A DNA stretch of 64,000 nt. It comes from JAAEPI01 sp965212145 (GTDB lineage: Bacteria; Bacteroidota; Bacteroidia; Cytophagales; Cyclobacteriaceae). Below the pieces are notes generated by a model. That model saw only the letters and a list, made by a program, of their open reading frames with translations. It made no database searches and was not told where the DNA came from. Where the stretch lies: NCBI GenBank assembly GCA_965212145.1, contig CBDBUY010000005.1, forward strand, positions 319,272-383,271, written 5' to 3'. Of the stretch, positions 1-10,200 are shown piece after piece (the stretch's first letter is position 1; every line of letters starts with the position of its first letter). A program made the translations under genes and the position numbers.

Positions 1-1
1 C

Positions 2-664
2 TATGAGTGGGAGCAATTGCTTCATAAAACCAATCGACTTTCAGACGCTCCGATTTTCATCGATGACACTCCGGCGTTGAGTATTCTCGAACTTCGTGCG
101 AAGTGTAGGAGACTAGTTTCTCAACATGAGGTGAAGCTTATCATCATTGATTACTTGCAGCTCATGACAGGCGATTCCTCTAAGAATGCGGGGGGTAACC
201 GGGAGCAGGAGATTGCTTCAATTTCACGGGCGTTAAAGGGTATTGCGAAGGAGCTGAATGTTCCGGTGATCGCGCTCTCGCAATTAAGTCGTGCGGTGGA
301 AACGAGGGGAGGTGACAAGAAACCTCAACTTTCGGATTTGAGAGAATCTGGTTCAATCGAGCAGGATGCGGATATGGTGATGTTCTTGTATCGGCCTGAG
401 TATTATGGGATTACACAGGATGAGTCGGGCATGCCTTTGAATGGTATGGGCGAAGTAATCATCGCAAAACACAGAAATGGTAAGACCGATACTGTGCCAT
501 TGAAATTCATTGGAAAGTTCACCAAGTTCACGGATATGGATGTGTCTTCTACTGGCGGGTTTGGCACCTTCCCGAAATCCTCAGAAGATAATTCTGACTT
601 CACGATCACTTTGCCAAGCAAGGGAAATAATCCGACTGAGTCTGACGATGACCAGCCGTTCTAG
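2..664 (+). CDS. dnaB: Replicative DNA helicase DnaB, C-terminal part (cut by window edge)
   Basis: This is the C-terminal 220 residues of the hexameric helicase that unwinds DNA ahead of the replication fork. The frame is open from base 2, so the true start lies outside the window and the first internal ATG at 17 is not the start. Visible landmarks are the Walker B strand LIIIDYLQLM, the RecA-fold segment PVIALSQLSRAVE, the conserved RESGSIEQDADMV loop and the AKHRNGKT stretch that carries the arginine finger. The acidic tail ending in DDDQPF is typical of Bacteroidota DnaB. It ends 2 bp before the convergent RDD gene. The family assignment is secure. Confidence 0.95.
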   Translation, partial: YEWEQLLHKTNRLSDAPIFIDDTPALSILELRAKCRRLVSQHEVKLIIIDYLQLMTGDSSKNAGGNREQEIASISRALKGIAKELNVPVIALSQLSRAVETRGGDKKPQLSDLRESGSIEQDADMVMFLYRPEYYGITQDESGMPLNGMGEVIIAKHRNGKTDTVPLKFIGKFTKFTDMDVSSTGGFGTFPKSSEDNSDFTITLPSKGNNPTESDDDQPF

Positions 665-666
665 AA

Positions 667-1359
667 TTATTGCTGAGCCATGTGTTCGTAATCTTTGATT
701 ACAGTTTTTAAAAACTGCTGGTCGGAGAGCTCTGTCTGAATTTGTAACTTCTCTTTTAGCTTGATAGCCAGTTGCTGAATTCCGCCTTGATTCCCACTGT
801 CCTCAGCCATTCTCAGAGCTTTTTTCATCAGCTCAATTTGCTCATCGGATAGTAGCTTGGCCATGGAAAAAGTCACGTCATGATCAGATGCGGTGGATAG
901 GTTGAAAGCCTGTTTGCTTGTGATATCCCTTACCTTAATCACGGTCGTACCAGCGACCATATCGCCGAGTCTTTGGGTGTTTTTACTCACGGCCATGGAG
1001 ATAAGTCCTGCCGCTCCATAAAAAGAATAGATATCGATCAGTCTGAACATCCAGCGCAGTAAGTAATTTCCAATATTCGGTTCTACTCCGGACACTTTAA
1101 CGACCTTAATATTTCGAGATCGTTTACCCGGACTTTGACCGTTGCTAAATACTTCAAAGAATAAGGAATAAAAGAATACCGGAATGGCCAATATGAAAAT
1201 GGTCGTAGAACCGGCTCCAACTGCACTAGCAAGAAAGGAGATGAGAATAATGTAGGCAAAGATGATCAGCGCATCCAGGATAAACGCCACCACGCGATCA
1301 CCGACACTGGCCAACTCCAGGTCTAGTTCAATATTTTGATTGGTCAGAAATTTTGACAT
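667..1359 (-). CDS. RDD family membrane protein
   Basis: A 230-aa inner-membrane protein of the RDD family. The first third holds the signature: charged GDRVVAFILDALI entering helix one (about residues 20-45), a second hydrophobic stretch (about 50-70), then GQSPGKRSRNIKVV and the later RLGDMVAGTTVIKV. A hydrophilic C-terminal part of about 80 residues follows and looks helical. It is divergent from the SpoIIM-type gene, with start codons 43 bp apart, and this RDD/SpoIIM pairing recurs in Bacteroidota next to the MoxR-DUF58 operon. Some RDD proteins have been linked to ion transport; the role here is unknown. Confidence 0.85.
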   Translation of the reverse strand: MSKFLTNQNIELDLELASVGDRVVAFILDALIIFAYIILISFLASAVGAGSTTIFILAIPVFFYSLFFEVFSNGQSPGKRSRNIKVVKVSGVEPNIGNYLLRWMFRLIDIYSFYGAAGLISMAVSKNTQRLGDMVAGTTVIKVRDITSKQAFNLSTASDHDVTFSMAKLLSDEQIELMKKALRMAEDSGNQGGIQQLAIKLKEKLQIQTELSDQQFLKTVIKDYEHMAQQ

Positions 1360-1402
1360 GTCATTTGTAGCTTACTACTTTGCCGTTCGCATCCGCAATA
1401 AA

Positions 1403-2359
1403 ATGAAGCAATCTGTTTTCGTCAAACTGAATCAGGAAAAGTGGAAAGAATATGAACAAAAACTTAAGCAGAATGTTGCTTCGGCGGATGAGCTTTCCAA
1501 AATGTACGTTCATCTGACGGAAGATCTGGCGTACTCGAAGGCTCGATATCCCAAAACCGAGCTGACTAGATTTCTGAATAATCTTTCCCTGACGGTACAC
1601 AACAAGATATATCGAAACAAGCCGGAAGAGAAGAACAGAATCATACGATTTTACAAAGAGGAGGTGCCGATGGTTATGGCCACAAGTGGCAAGGCCATGT
1701 TTCATGCCTTCCTGATTCTCATGGCTGGAGTTTTTCTTGGTGCGGTTTCCTCGGCCAATGATCAAACCTTTACCAGATTAATCCTTTCCGATGGATACGT
1801 GGATATGACCATCAGGAATATTCAGGAAGGTCAGCCAATGGGCGTTTATTCCAGCATGGATCAGATCAGCATGTTCTTTTTCATCACGGTTAATAACATC
1901 CGGGTTTCGTTCATCGCGTTCATCTTCGGAATTCTTACATCGTTTGCCGTAGGAGCGGTGCTTTTCAGAAATGGCATCATGCTGGGAGCTTTTCATTATC
2001 TCTTTTACGAATACGGACTGTTTGACTCCACGATTCTTACTATTTGGCTACACGGGACAATCGAAATCACGTCCATTGTCATTGCCGGCGGTGCTGGTCT
2101 GATCATGGGAAACGGACTACTGTTTCCCGGTACATACTCTCGAGGGGAGTCGTTTAGGAGAGCTGGGAAAAAGGGCCTGAAGATCATCATCGGGTTGGTG
2201 CCTTTTTTCATTATTGCTGGGTTCATTGAGTCATTCATCACTCGCTATGCCGATATGCCCTTGGTCTTGAAATTGTTAATTATTTTCGGTTCTCTGTTTT
2301 TACTAGCTTATTATTTTCTCTGGAAACCCTATAAAGTCACACGAAATGTCAACTCCTAG
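1403..2359 (+). CDS. Stage II sporulation protein M (SpoIIM/DUF95) family membrane protein
   Basis: A 318-aa multi-pass membrane protein. I start it at the ATG opening MKQSVFVKLNQEKW, the usual N-terminus of this family; the frame extends to an ATG at 1340 but that would overlap the divergent RDD gene. After a helical cytoplasmic domain of about 100 residues there are five or so membrane helices, with the family segments AMFHAFLILMAGVFLGA, NNIRVSFIAFIFGILTSFAVG and LHGTIEITSIVIAGGAGLIMG. The organism shows no sign of sporulating, and such proteins are common in non-sporulating Bacteroidota. It is first in a tightly overlapping operon; the 3' end overlaps the next gene by 14 bp. Confidence 0.88.
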   Translation: MKQSVFVKLNQEKWKEYEQKLKQNVASADELSKMYVHLTEDLAYSKARYPKTELTRFLNNLSLTVHNKIYRNKPEEKNRIIRFYKEEVPMVMATSGKAMFHAFLILMAGVFLGAVSSANDQTFTRLILSDGYVDMTIRNIQEGQPMGVYSSMDQISMFFFITVNNIRVSFIAFIFGILTSFAVGAVLFRNGIMLGAFHYLFYEYGLFDSTILTIWLHGTIEITSIVIAGGAGLIMGNGLLFPGTYSRGESFRRAGKKGLKIIIGLVPFFIIAGFIESFITRYADMPLVLKLLIIFGSLFLLAYYFLWKPYKVTRNVNS

Positions 2360-3230
2360 TATCACATTCTTCAAACTGCGGGATTTTGGAGAAAAAATGT
2401 CCACAACTGTGGACTTCATTAAGGAAAATTTCAAGAAGCTATCATGGAGTTTGTTACTCATCGGTGGGCCGATTGCAGTGATTGTTGCCTTGGTATTCAG
2501 GGACATGTTCAGCAACATGTTCCAGTTCATGGATGTCGCAGATGAGAGTGGCGTAGGAAGTTTTCTTTCCCGAATGGGGATCAACTACTTCCTAATGATG
2601 TCCCTTACGTGGATCACTACCATGATGATCGTGAGCGTCACGTACAATTTCATGATCAAGTATAACAATGGTGATTTAGACGATTTTAGTGTGGGAGAGC
2701 TTTTTGGGTTGGCCTTGAAAAAGCTACCGGGTCTTTTGCTTTTGAGCTTTATCATCTTTGCTGCTACGATAGTTGGTCTTTTCATTTTCGTCCTGCCTGG
2801 CATTTATCTGGGAGTCGTATTCACGCTCGCTTATCCAGTTTATTTGTTTGAAAAGGATGCAACAGTCGGAGAGGCTTTGAGCAAACCTTTCACCCTTATT
2901 AAGGGTAAGTGGTGGAGTACTTTTGGTACGGCTGTCATTGGCTACCTGATGGCATACGCAATACAAATCGTTTTCTCCTTGCCATTTTTGATCATATACT
3001 TTATTGAACTTTTCACCATCGTGGAGGAGGCTCAGAACGATCCGACTTCCTTCATGAACATGTTCTCTTCCGGATATATGACCATCTCAATGGCCTTTCA
3101 GTATATCGGGCAATATTGCTCTTTGTGCATTCCATTTATCGCCATCGCATTCCAATACTCCAACCTGGTTGAAAGAACAGAGGGGCGTGGATTAATGGCC
3201 GAAATCGATGAATTTGATAAGGAGGACTAG
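2346..3230 (+). CDS. Multi-pass membrane protein of the SpoIIM-DUF4129 operon
   Basis: A 294-aa integral membrane protein with about six predicted helices: LSWSLLLIGGPIAVIVALVF, a segment near residue 80, LLLLSFIIFAATIVGLFIFV with PGIYLGVVFTLAYPVYL, AVIGYLMAYAIQIVFSLPF, and a C-terminal one. The PGIYL...FEKDATVGEAL pattern resembles the membrane domain found in glycerophosphoryl diester phosphodiesterase-type and DUF4013-type proteins, but no catalytic domain is present. It always seems to sit in this position in the Bacteroidota operon, overlapping both neighbours. The function is unknown; a structural role in the complex is my inference. Confidence 0.75.
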   Translation: MSTPSITFFKLRDFGEKMSTTVDFIKENFKKLSWSLLLIGGPIAVIVALVFRDMFSNMFQFMDVADESGVGSFLSRMGINYFLMMSLTWITTMMIVSVTYNFMIKYNNGDLDDFSVGELFGLALKKLPGLLLLSFIIFAATIVGLFIFVLPGIYLGVVFTLAYPVYLFEKDATVGEALSKPFTLIKGKWWSTFGTAVIGYLMAYAIQIVFSLPFLIIYFIELFTIVEEAQNDPTSFMNMFSSGYMTISMAFQYIGQYCSLCIPFIAIAFQYSNLVERTEGRGLMAEIDEFDKED

Positions 3231-3873
3231 TTTTCTTTTATTTCTGATCGGGGCAATTTGTCTGTCGGGATTTCAACAAACGGAGAGATCCTTTGATGAG
3301 CAAGAGATGGCTGAGTACGCTCAAAATCCTCAGTTTGCAAAATATCTCGAGCTCAATGTCCAACCTCCGTCTATCTGGGATCAGATATGGTGGTGGCTGC
3401 TGAGTCTCTGGGAGGAGTTCTGGAGTGATCCACTGAGAGCGGACTTGACATGGTTCATAGTCGCGATTGCTCTTCTTGGGATTGGGGTTTTCTATCTTTT
3501 GAAACTAGGGTTCAACAAACCAATAACCGGTTCGGTATCCGTGGAATCGACTAGGATTCATTTGACTCCTGATAGCTCTATTGATTTCAAGGACGAAATG
3601 ACCCGAGCACTGGAAGCACGAGATTTTAGATTGGCTATTCGGTTTTTGTACCTACACTCTTTGACGCAGTTGTCTGACAAAGGTCTGGTTCGATTTCAGG
3701 ACTGGAAAACGCCCTTGGACTATCAGTTTGAATTGTCAGAAGAAAACAGGAAGCCTTACGAGAGACTTGCTTCGCTTTTCGAATACTCTTGGTACGGCGA
3801 TTTTGAGGTGAATAGAGCAGATTTTGACAAGGGAACGAATTACGCACAAATGCTGGAAGAAATAGACGCATGA
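3208..3873 (+). CDS. DUF4129 domain membrane protein
   Basis: A 221-aa protein with an N-terminal signal segment (FLLFLIGAICLSGF), a short periplasmic part rich in Trp (DQIWWWLLSLWEEFW), one membrane helix (WFIVAIALLGIGVFYLLKL, about residues 83-103) and a cytoplasmic helical domain. The domain carries the DUF4129 hallmark AIRFLYLHSLTQLSDKGLVRFQDWKTPLDY and ends with a charged YSWYGDFEVNRADF segment. The start overlaps the previous gene by 23 bp, and the purine-rich AAGGAGG lies inside the overlap, so translational coupling is likely. DUF4129 genes typically accompany MoxR and DUF58 genes, as here. Confidence 0.85.
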   Translation: MNLIRRTSFLLFLIGAICLSGFQQTERSFDEQEMAEYAQNPQFAKYLELNVQPPSIWDQIWWWLLSLWEEFWSDPLRADLTWFIVAIALLGIGVFYLLKLGFNKPITGSVSVESTRIHLTPDSSIDFKDEMTRALEARDFRLAIRFLYLHSLTQLSDKGLVRFQDWKTPLDYQFELSEENRKPYERLASLFEYSWYGDFEVNRADFDKGTNYAQMLEEIDA

Positions 3874-5009
3874 GGGGATTTAGACTCTATATGGCCTTCT
3901 TCGTGATTGTGCTGCTTGGCTATGTCGCGTACACCATGATCAAAGGGCCAAAGACGCACTGGATGATCACACTAGATCCAAAAGATAAAAATCCGTTCGG
4001 GGCGTTCGTGCTCAATGAGAGGCTTCCGGACTTGTTTGATGCGGGGGTGGAGAGTTCATACCTAACCTTATCGCAAATAGATGAAGCGTCGAATATCCTG
4101 GCAATTTCAAATCAACTGGACTTAAAGGGTGCCGATTTAAAGAAACTATTTGAAGTTCTGGACGCAGGTGGTCAGATCATGTTGGTAGCCAATGAGTTTA
4201 GTTCGGAACTTCAAGACACGTTGGGAATTGAGTCTATTCGAATGTTCAGGTTCATGAGTGCTGCACTATTGGAAAGCCCTCATGACTCACTGACCATTGG
4301 AGACAAGGTCTATACATTTCCTTATGAGTTGATTGAGAATTCTCTAGAGGTCTCTGACAGTTTGGACTGGGAGGTAATCGCAGAGTCCGTCAATGGACCC
4401 ACTGCGATTTCCAAGGAATTCGGAGAGGGCAGACTCACCCTGATCAATTCGGCACTGGTCTTCACGAATTTTGGCTTGCTGTATGACGAAAACCATGGGG
4501 CAGCTGAGGAATTACTCAACTTGCTTCCTAATGAACCACTTCACTACACGCAGTTCTATCAATTGGGAAAAAGAGAGGCATCAACCCCGCTCAGGTACTT
4601 CTTGCGACAACCTCCACTGAGATGGGCGCTGTACTTGTCATTGTTCACGATTGCTACGTTGTTAATTATTGACTCCTGGAGAAAACAGCGTCTGATTCCC
4701 ATTGTGGCACCACCCAAGAACACTTCAATTCTTTATGCAAAAACTTTAGGCGGCTTGTATTTCAGAGAGGGATACCATGCCCGGGCGGCACAAAAAATGA
4801 TCAGCCATTTTCTGCATCAGATCAGGGAAAAGTATTTCCTGGAAGTAGATTTCACGGACAAATTCTACGAGAAGCTTGCCGGTAAAATGCGGAAGGATGG
4901 CGATGAGATTAAATCGACTTTTGAGCTTATAAAAAAGGCAAGACTTACTCCGAATATTTCGGAAAATGATCTGCTAAAACTTTCTAAAAAAATAGACGAA
5001 CTATCATGA
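3870..5009 (+). CDS. DUF4350 domain protein
   Basis: A 379-aa protein with one N-terminal membrane helix (FFVIVLLGYVAYTMI) and another near residue 250 (WALYLSLFTIATLLII). Between them lies a DUF4350 domain of glutamine-amidotransferase-like fold: DKNPFGAFVLNERLPDLF, the strand ILAISNQLDL, the segment LDAGGQIMLVANEFS and LTLINSALVFTNFGLL. I see no catalytic Cys in the expected elbow, which fits a non-enzymatic domain. A cytoplasmic tail of about 110 residues follows. It overlaps DUF4129 and moxR by 4 bp each, so the genes are translationally coupled. Confidence 0.85.
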   Translation: MRGFRLYMAFFVIVLLGYVAYTMIKGPKTHWMITLDPKDKNPFGAFVLNERLPDLFDAGVESSYLTLSQIDEASNILAISNQLDLKGADLKKLFEVLDAGGQIMLVANEFSSELQDTLGIESIRMFRFMSAALLESPHDSLTIGDKVYTFPYELIENSLEVSDSLDWEVIAESVNGPTAISKEFGEGRLTLINSALVFTNFGLLYDENHGAAEELLNLLPNEPLHYTQFYQLGKREASTPLRYFLRQPPLRWALYLSLFTIATLLIIDSWRKQRLIPIVAPPKNTSILYAKTLGGLYFREGYHARAAQKMISHFLHQIREKYFLEVDFTDKFYEKLAGKMRKDGDEIKSTFELIKKARLTPNISENDLLKLSKKIDELS

Positions 5010-5977
5010 GTAATTTCCAAAACAGATTGGATATCAGCGCTTTGGCTGAAAAAATAGCCGAAATAAAAGCGGAAGCTGGCAAAGTCCTGATGGGGCAGGA
5101 GGAGATGCTAAACTTGATCTTGACAGCCATGTTTTCAGGCGGACATGTGTTGATTGAAGGTGTCCCGGGGATAGCCAAAACTCTTACAGCGAAGTTGGTA
5201 GCCAGGTTAGTTGAAGCGGATTTTCGAAGGATTCAGTTCACGCCAGATCTCATGCCCTCGGATGTGCTTGGCACCTCGGTTTTCAATCAAAAGTTGACCG
5301 AATTTGAGTACAAGAAAGGGCCGATTTTTTCCAATCTTGTGCTGATCGATGAGATTAACCGAGCACCGGCGAAAACGCAAGCCTCGCTATTTGAAGTGAT
5401 GGAGGAAAAACAAATAACCAATGACGGAGTGTCCCATCAGCTGGATGGACTTTTCATGGTTCTTGCTACGCAGAACCCAATTGAGCAGGAGGGAACCTAT
5501 CGACTTCCTGAGGCACAACTGGATCGATTTATCTTCAAAATTGTGGTGGATTATCCTGAGGTAGCACAGGAGTCGGAAATTTTGAAAATGGTGAGTTCAA
5601 ATTCCAATCATCAAAAGCTGGCCGGCATTACCCCGATTATCTCCAAGGAAGAGGTGATGAAAATCAGAGAAAGTCTGGATAGCATTTTAATCAAGGAGGA
5701 GTTGATCAATTACATTGTAGAGCTGGTCAACAAGACCCGAAATCATCCATCGCTATTTCTTGGAGCTTCGCCGAGGGCTTCCATTGATCTAATGAGAGCT
5801 TCGAAAGCCAAAGCGGCGATGAATGGCCGTGATTTCGTCACGCCGGAAGATATCAAGCGATTGTTCAGGCCGGTGATTGAGCATCGAGTGATTCTCTCAC
5901 CAGAAGCTGAATTGCAGGGGGTCAATATTAGGGAGGTCACTGACGAATTGCTCACACAAGTTGACGTGCCGAAATAG
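5006..5977 (+). CDS. MoxR family AAA+ ATPase
   Basis: A 323-aa AAA+ ATPase of the MoxR group, thought to act as a chaperone that matures or activates partner proteins carrying VWA/DUF58 domains. Walker A is GVPGIAKT (52-59), Walker B LVLIDEINRA (111-120), sensor 1 is in VLATQNPIEQEGTYRLPEAQLDRF, and the arginine-rich PRASIDLMRASKAKA and EDIKRLFRPVIEHRV blocks form the lid. The length is standard. It overlaps the upstream DUF4350 gene by 4 bp and the DUF58 gene by one base, the canonical arrangement for a MoxR-DUF58 functional pair. Confidence 0.95.
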   Translation: MSNFQNRLDISALAEKIAEIKAEAGKVLMGQEEMLNLILTAMFSGGHVLIEGVPGIAKTLTAKLVARLVEADFRRIQFTPDLMPSDVLGTSVFNQKLTEFEYKKGPIFSNLVLIDEINRAPAKTQASLFEVMEEKQITNDGVSHQLDGLFMVLATQNPIEQEGTYRLPEAQLDRFIFKIVVDYPEVAQESEILKMVSSNSNHQKLAGITPIISKEEVMKIRESLDSILIKEELINYIVELVNKTRNHPSLFLGASPRASIDLMRASKAKAAMNGRDFVTPEDIKRLFRPVIEHRVILSPEAELQGVNIREVTDELLTQVDVPK

Positions 5978-7293
5978 TGAAGATATTCCCTTATCAGCGA
6001 TTTTATTTTGTAGCGATCGGGTTGTCCGTATTGCTCGTGATTTCTTTTTTCGTGCCGCTTTTGTTTTGGCCATTGAGGATTCTGACTGTGTTATTCCTTT
6101 TGGCCATAGTCGCTGACGTTTACTTTCTTTTTTATTCAGGCAGGATTGATTTACAGCGTTCGGTTCCTGAACGCTTTTCGAATGGCGATCAGAATGAAAT
6201 TGAGATTCAAGTCGTAAGCAGGTACGCTATCAAGGTCTCCTGTCAAGTACTGGATGAACTACCTGAACAGTTCCAATACAGGGATTTCACTTTTGATTTG
6301 ACAGCTTCTCCAGAGAAAATCTTGATTAAAAGGTATCAATTAGAACCCAAGGAAAGAGGCGAGTATTGGTTTGGGAAAACCAATGTGTTGATAAGTTCGC
6401 CACTCAGGCTTGTTCAACGACGACAGGTTTTTGGGGAATCTGAGATGGTGAAAGTGTATCCATCTTTCTTGAATATTGAGAAATACGAGCTGGCAGCCAT
6501 TTCTCAAAACCTGACCATGGGCGGGCAAAAACGAATGCGCAAAGTGGGGCAGAGTCAGGAGTTTGACCATATAAAGGAATACGTGCTTGGAGACGACCCT
6601 AGACATATTAACTGGTGTGCGACCGCCAGATCCACGACGATGATGGTGAACCACTACATCGACGAACGTTCACAACCGGTTTATTGTGTGATCGACAAAG
6701 GGCGGGCAATGAAGATGCCTTTTGAAGGCATGACGCTGCTTGATTACTCGATTAACGCATCATTGATTTTATCAAATGTAGCGCTTAAGAAAGGGGATAG
6801 GGCAGGGCTAATTACGTTCCAACATCGACCGGAAACACTTGTCCCGGCTCAAAGAAAAAACCTACAGGTGAACCTGCTACTGGAAGCTTTGTACAACCAG
6901 AAAACTGAGTTTAACGAAACAGATTTCGGTTCCCTTTATTCTTTCTGTTCAGGCAAGTTGAATCAACGCAGCTTGCTGCTGATGTTTACGAATTTTGAAT
7001 CCATTTATTCACTGGAGAGACAACTTCCATTTTTGAAACTGATCAACAAGCAGCATTTACTCTTGGTGATTTTCTTTAAAAATTCTGAGTTGGAGGAAAT
7101 GCTGGATGAGGACGCAAAAAACCTTCGAGACGTGTATGACCAAACGATTGCAAAGCAACTGATGGATGAGAAACTTGCGATAAGGACGAAGCTTCATCAG
7201 AACGGTATCATGTCACTTTATACGCGTCCAGAACACCTAAAGGTAGACGTGATCAATAAGTATATCGAGATCAAAACCAAACGACTTCTCTAG
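5977..7293 (+). CDS. DUF58 domain protein (MoxR partner)
   Basis: A 438-aa protein that begins at a GTG sharing one base with the moxR stop. Two membrane helices lie at the N-terminus (about residues 8-30 and 31-52), followed by a beta-rich domain and then the DUF58 signature DHIKEYVLGDDPRHINWCATARS (about residues 198-220), which leads into a VWA-like fold with VYCVIDKGRAM. The MIDAS metal site is only partial: DKGRAM replaces the usual DxSxS. The gene closes the operon and ends tail to tail with the caspase gene, sharing a CTAG as stop for both strands. Confidence 0.9.
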   Translation: MKIFPYQRFYFVAIGLSVLLVISFFVPLLFWPLRILTVLFLLAIVADVYFLFYSGRIDLQRSVPERFSNGDQNEIEIQVVSRYAIKVSCQVLDELPEQFQYRDFTFDLTASPEKILIKRYQLEPKERGEYWFGKTNVLISSPLRLVQRRQVFGESEMVKVYPSFLNIEKYELAAISQNLTMGGQKRMRKVGQSQEFDHIKEYVLGDDPRHINWCATARSTTMMVNHYIDERSQPVYCVIDKGRAMKMPFEGMTLLDYSINASLILSNVALKKGDRAGLITFQHRPETLVPAQRKNLQVNLLLEALYNQKTEFNETDFGSLYSFCSGKLNQRSLLLMFTNFESIYSLERQLPFLKLINKQHLLLVIFFKNSELEEMLDEDAKNLRDVYDQTIAKQLMDEKLAIRTKLHQNGIMSLYTRPEHLKVDVINKYIEIKTKRLL

Positions 7294-10200
7294 GAGCTTT
7301 CTATCAGCTCGAGAAGCCTCTGAATGATTTTATCCGAGATGGTGTTGGCGTTTACACCCTCAACCTTGAATTCCATTCGCTTTCGCTGATCTTCAAAAAC
7401 CTGAACATTCACCTTTGTGAGATGGCCGCTGTGTTCATATCTTCCTTTCACCTGAAGAGCCCCGCTGAAATGCATTTCGTTCATAAAAATGATCGGCGAG
7501 TTATCAGATTTACCCAACTTGGCCAGCTTCTTATCCAAGGCTTTACCAATTCCTTCCGGGTCGTTGAAATTGTTTGATTCCTGGAAAACCGCATGGACAA
7601 AAACAGGTTTCGGCTGCAATAAGTGAATCTTCGCTTTATCAGCATCTGTCATTTTGCCTATGTTGAAACTAGAGGCTTCTGTTGGTACTCGAACCTCCGG
7701 CTTCTGAATTCCCCCGATATCCTCAGCTAGTTGTGGGACCTTTTTTGCAGCAAACTGGAACAGGTCTAGCACGTCGATGTATTCGCCTTCATGAAGTGCA
7801 GCACCCTTCATCCCAAAGAGAAGTGCGTACGTCAGGAGCCCTTGACCATAAAGTGTAGTCTCATAACTCACCGCATCAGCAGCGGATCCCGCTAGAAGAA
7901 AAATTCCCGTTCTGTCTTTCATTCGCTCATAAGCTCTGACTTCCTCAGAGTCCATTGTTTTGCTAACGGGCTTTTCTTTTCCGAATGCAGAAGTCAATGT
8001 CCCGGAGTGACAAGCGTCCACGATCATCACCTGATTTAATGCAGGGACGGATTTGATGTATTCGGTAAACTCGTAGCTTGAAATCGCATGATTTTTTCGA
8101 GTTTCTTCGTTAAAAACTTTGCCGTCTTTAGCTGTGCATGTTAAGTAGTAAAAATCTCCGTCCTCACCACCGCTATTGACTCCATGTCCAGCCATGTATA
8201 CTATGAGGTAATCACGTGCTTTGGCCTTCTTGGCAAAGTCGTCAAAGGCTTTCTTTATGTTGGCTTTGGTTGGCCAGGAGTCTTTCTTCTGATTTGTGGT
8301 AAGTACCTTGATTTCAATATTCTCACCCCCAATGAGGTTCGCTGAACTGATGTTTAACGCTGACGCAAAATCCTCTGCATCCTTCGCTGCATACTTTAGA
8401 TCCATTTCGTCATCGGCATAGTCTGATGTGCCAATAACCAGGGAGTAGATTCTTGGTTTAGCAACTTCATGTTGATCACCCATGGGCAGGAAAAAAATAT
8501 CTTTTGGCTCGCTACCCACAGAGCCGTCTTTGTTATACGCTCGTATGCTGATTTTGCTTGGTTTGTTATCGTATAAATAGGGGTGGCCCTTTAAGTCATA
8601 CTGAATTTCGATTGACTTGATGTCCGGATTCTTAACTTCACGAAGGTCGCTGGTTACTTCTTTGCCATTGACGGTCATAGTTACCCTTCCAATTCCACCG
8701 TCTTTATTTAGAATTTTTGCCTTGAGAATTCCCTTTCCTACATTGGGGTGCTGCACAAATTCGATCGCTGGGGCAAATCCGAGTTCAGCGAGATTGACAG
8801 GTTTTCTCAGTTCAGAATTCCCAAACCCGAGAAGCTTGGGTAAAAGATTAGGCTCGTAATATGACTCTTTTAATTGCTCCAGGGCAATGATCTCTCCCCC
8901 AACTGTGAAATGCATTTCTTGCATCGCAATTGGCGTGGCATCAAACAAGTCATCTGGTGTCACTACCACATAGTCTTCTAGTCTTAGCGGAATCAGCACT
9001 CCGGCTTCCTGATATTTTCCATTTTCATTATTCCAAATCTTGATGGATCCATCTAAAGATGAGGTGAGAATTCTGTCTTGAACTTCAAGTATTTTAGTGA
9101 TATAGTCATGGTGTCCTTCTAAAGTCCCAATTTCATTTCCTTTAGCATCAAAGTGAAAAGCCGTGAATTCTTGTGATCTTGAATTTTCAGAAGAAAACAA
9201 GAAGAATTCACCATTATCCAGAACCTTGATTCGATCCTTGACGTGCATGGTGTTTTTCTCCCAGGAAACTTTCCCACCAACATATTCCTTGACCGTGGAC
9301 CCTGCGATCGTCAGGATGCCGTTTTTGGTGAAATCAAAATCAGTGAAATTTCCGACAGAGACAGTTTCTGTCAGTTGTTGATCATAAGTATGATAAAGCT
9401 GAATGTCCGCTGATCTTCTGAATGCCATAAGTGATCCATCAGGAGAGATTTTCATGTCATGCGCATCCGAGATTTCAATTTCTTCCTTGGTTTTATTGGT
9501 GTAGTCAAATATCTCAAAGGAGCTGACACTGGTCTTTCTAATGAATGCGCGTTCGGTGGTGAACTCCATGTTAAAATCCAAATACCCCTGACGTTTCAGC
9601 GTTTCTTCCACCTCTCCACTTACCGCATTCCAAAGATTTATTTCTTCATTTCGGCCGGCCCCAAGAACGATGGGATCGTCTGGATGAAAGTCTAGCTGAA
9701 TCAATCCTCCTCCTCTATTACCTCTTAGTAAGACCAACGGATGGCTACCGGTCAAGTCAATTACCTTGATCTGCCCATGCCTTGATCCGATGATTAGTTT
9801 CTCTTCAGCCCCATCCACATCAATATCGTAGATTGGGCGTGCGGTACCCTTGATAATGGTGGGAAGGAGTTCTTCTTCTTTGCAGGACCAAATCCGAATA
9901 GTATTGGAATGGTTGGCCAGATAAACTTTGTCTTTTTCCGCATCTGCCCACGTGACCGCTTTTAATCCGGTTCCATCAATTTCTTCACTGCTCCATTTGA
10001 ACCTTACAGACTTATCCTCCTCTAAACTGGAGAGCCGGAATTTCACATCTTCATCGGCATCCGCACCAACCATAATTAGCCGTCCATTCTCAGGGTTCCC
10101 AATGATTTTGTAGATTCCTTCTGAAAAAATCTTTTCATGTTCTGCCACCTTATCATTTTCGATATTAATGATCGTGGCATATCCGTCGACATGTCCAAAA

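Noticed and set aside
1361..1765. 134-codon minus-strand open frame opposite the SpoIIM gene
   Set aside because: Fully antisense to a clear family member, with no plausible domain or start signal.
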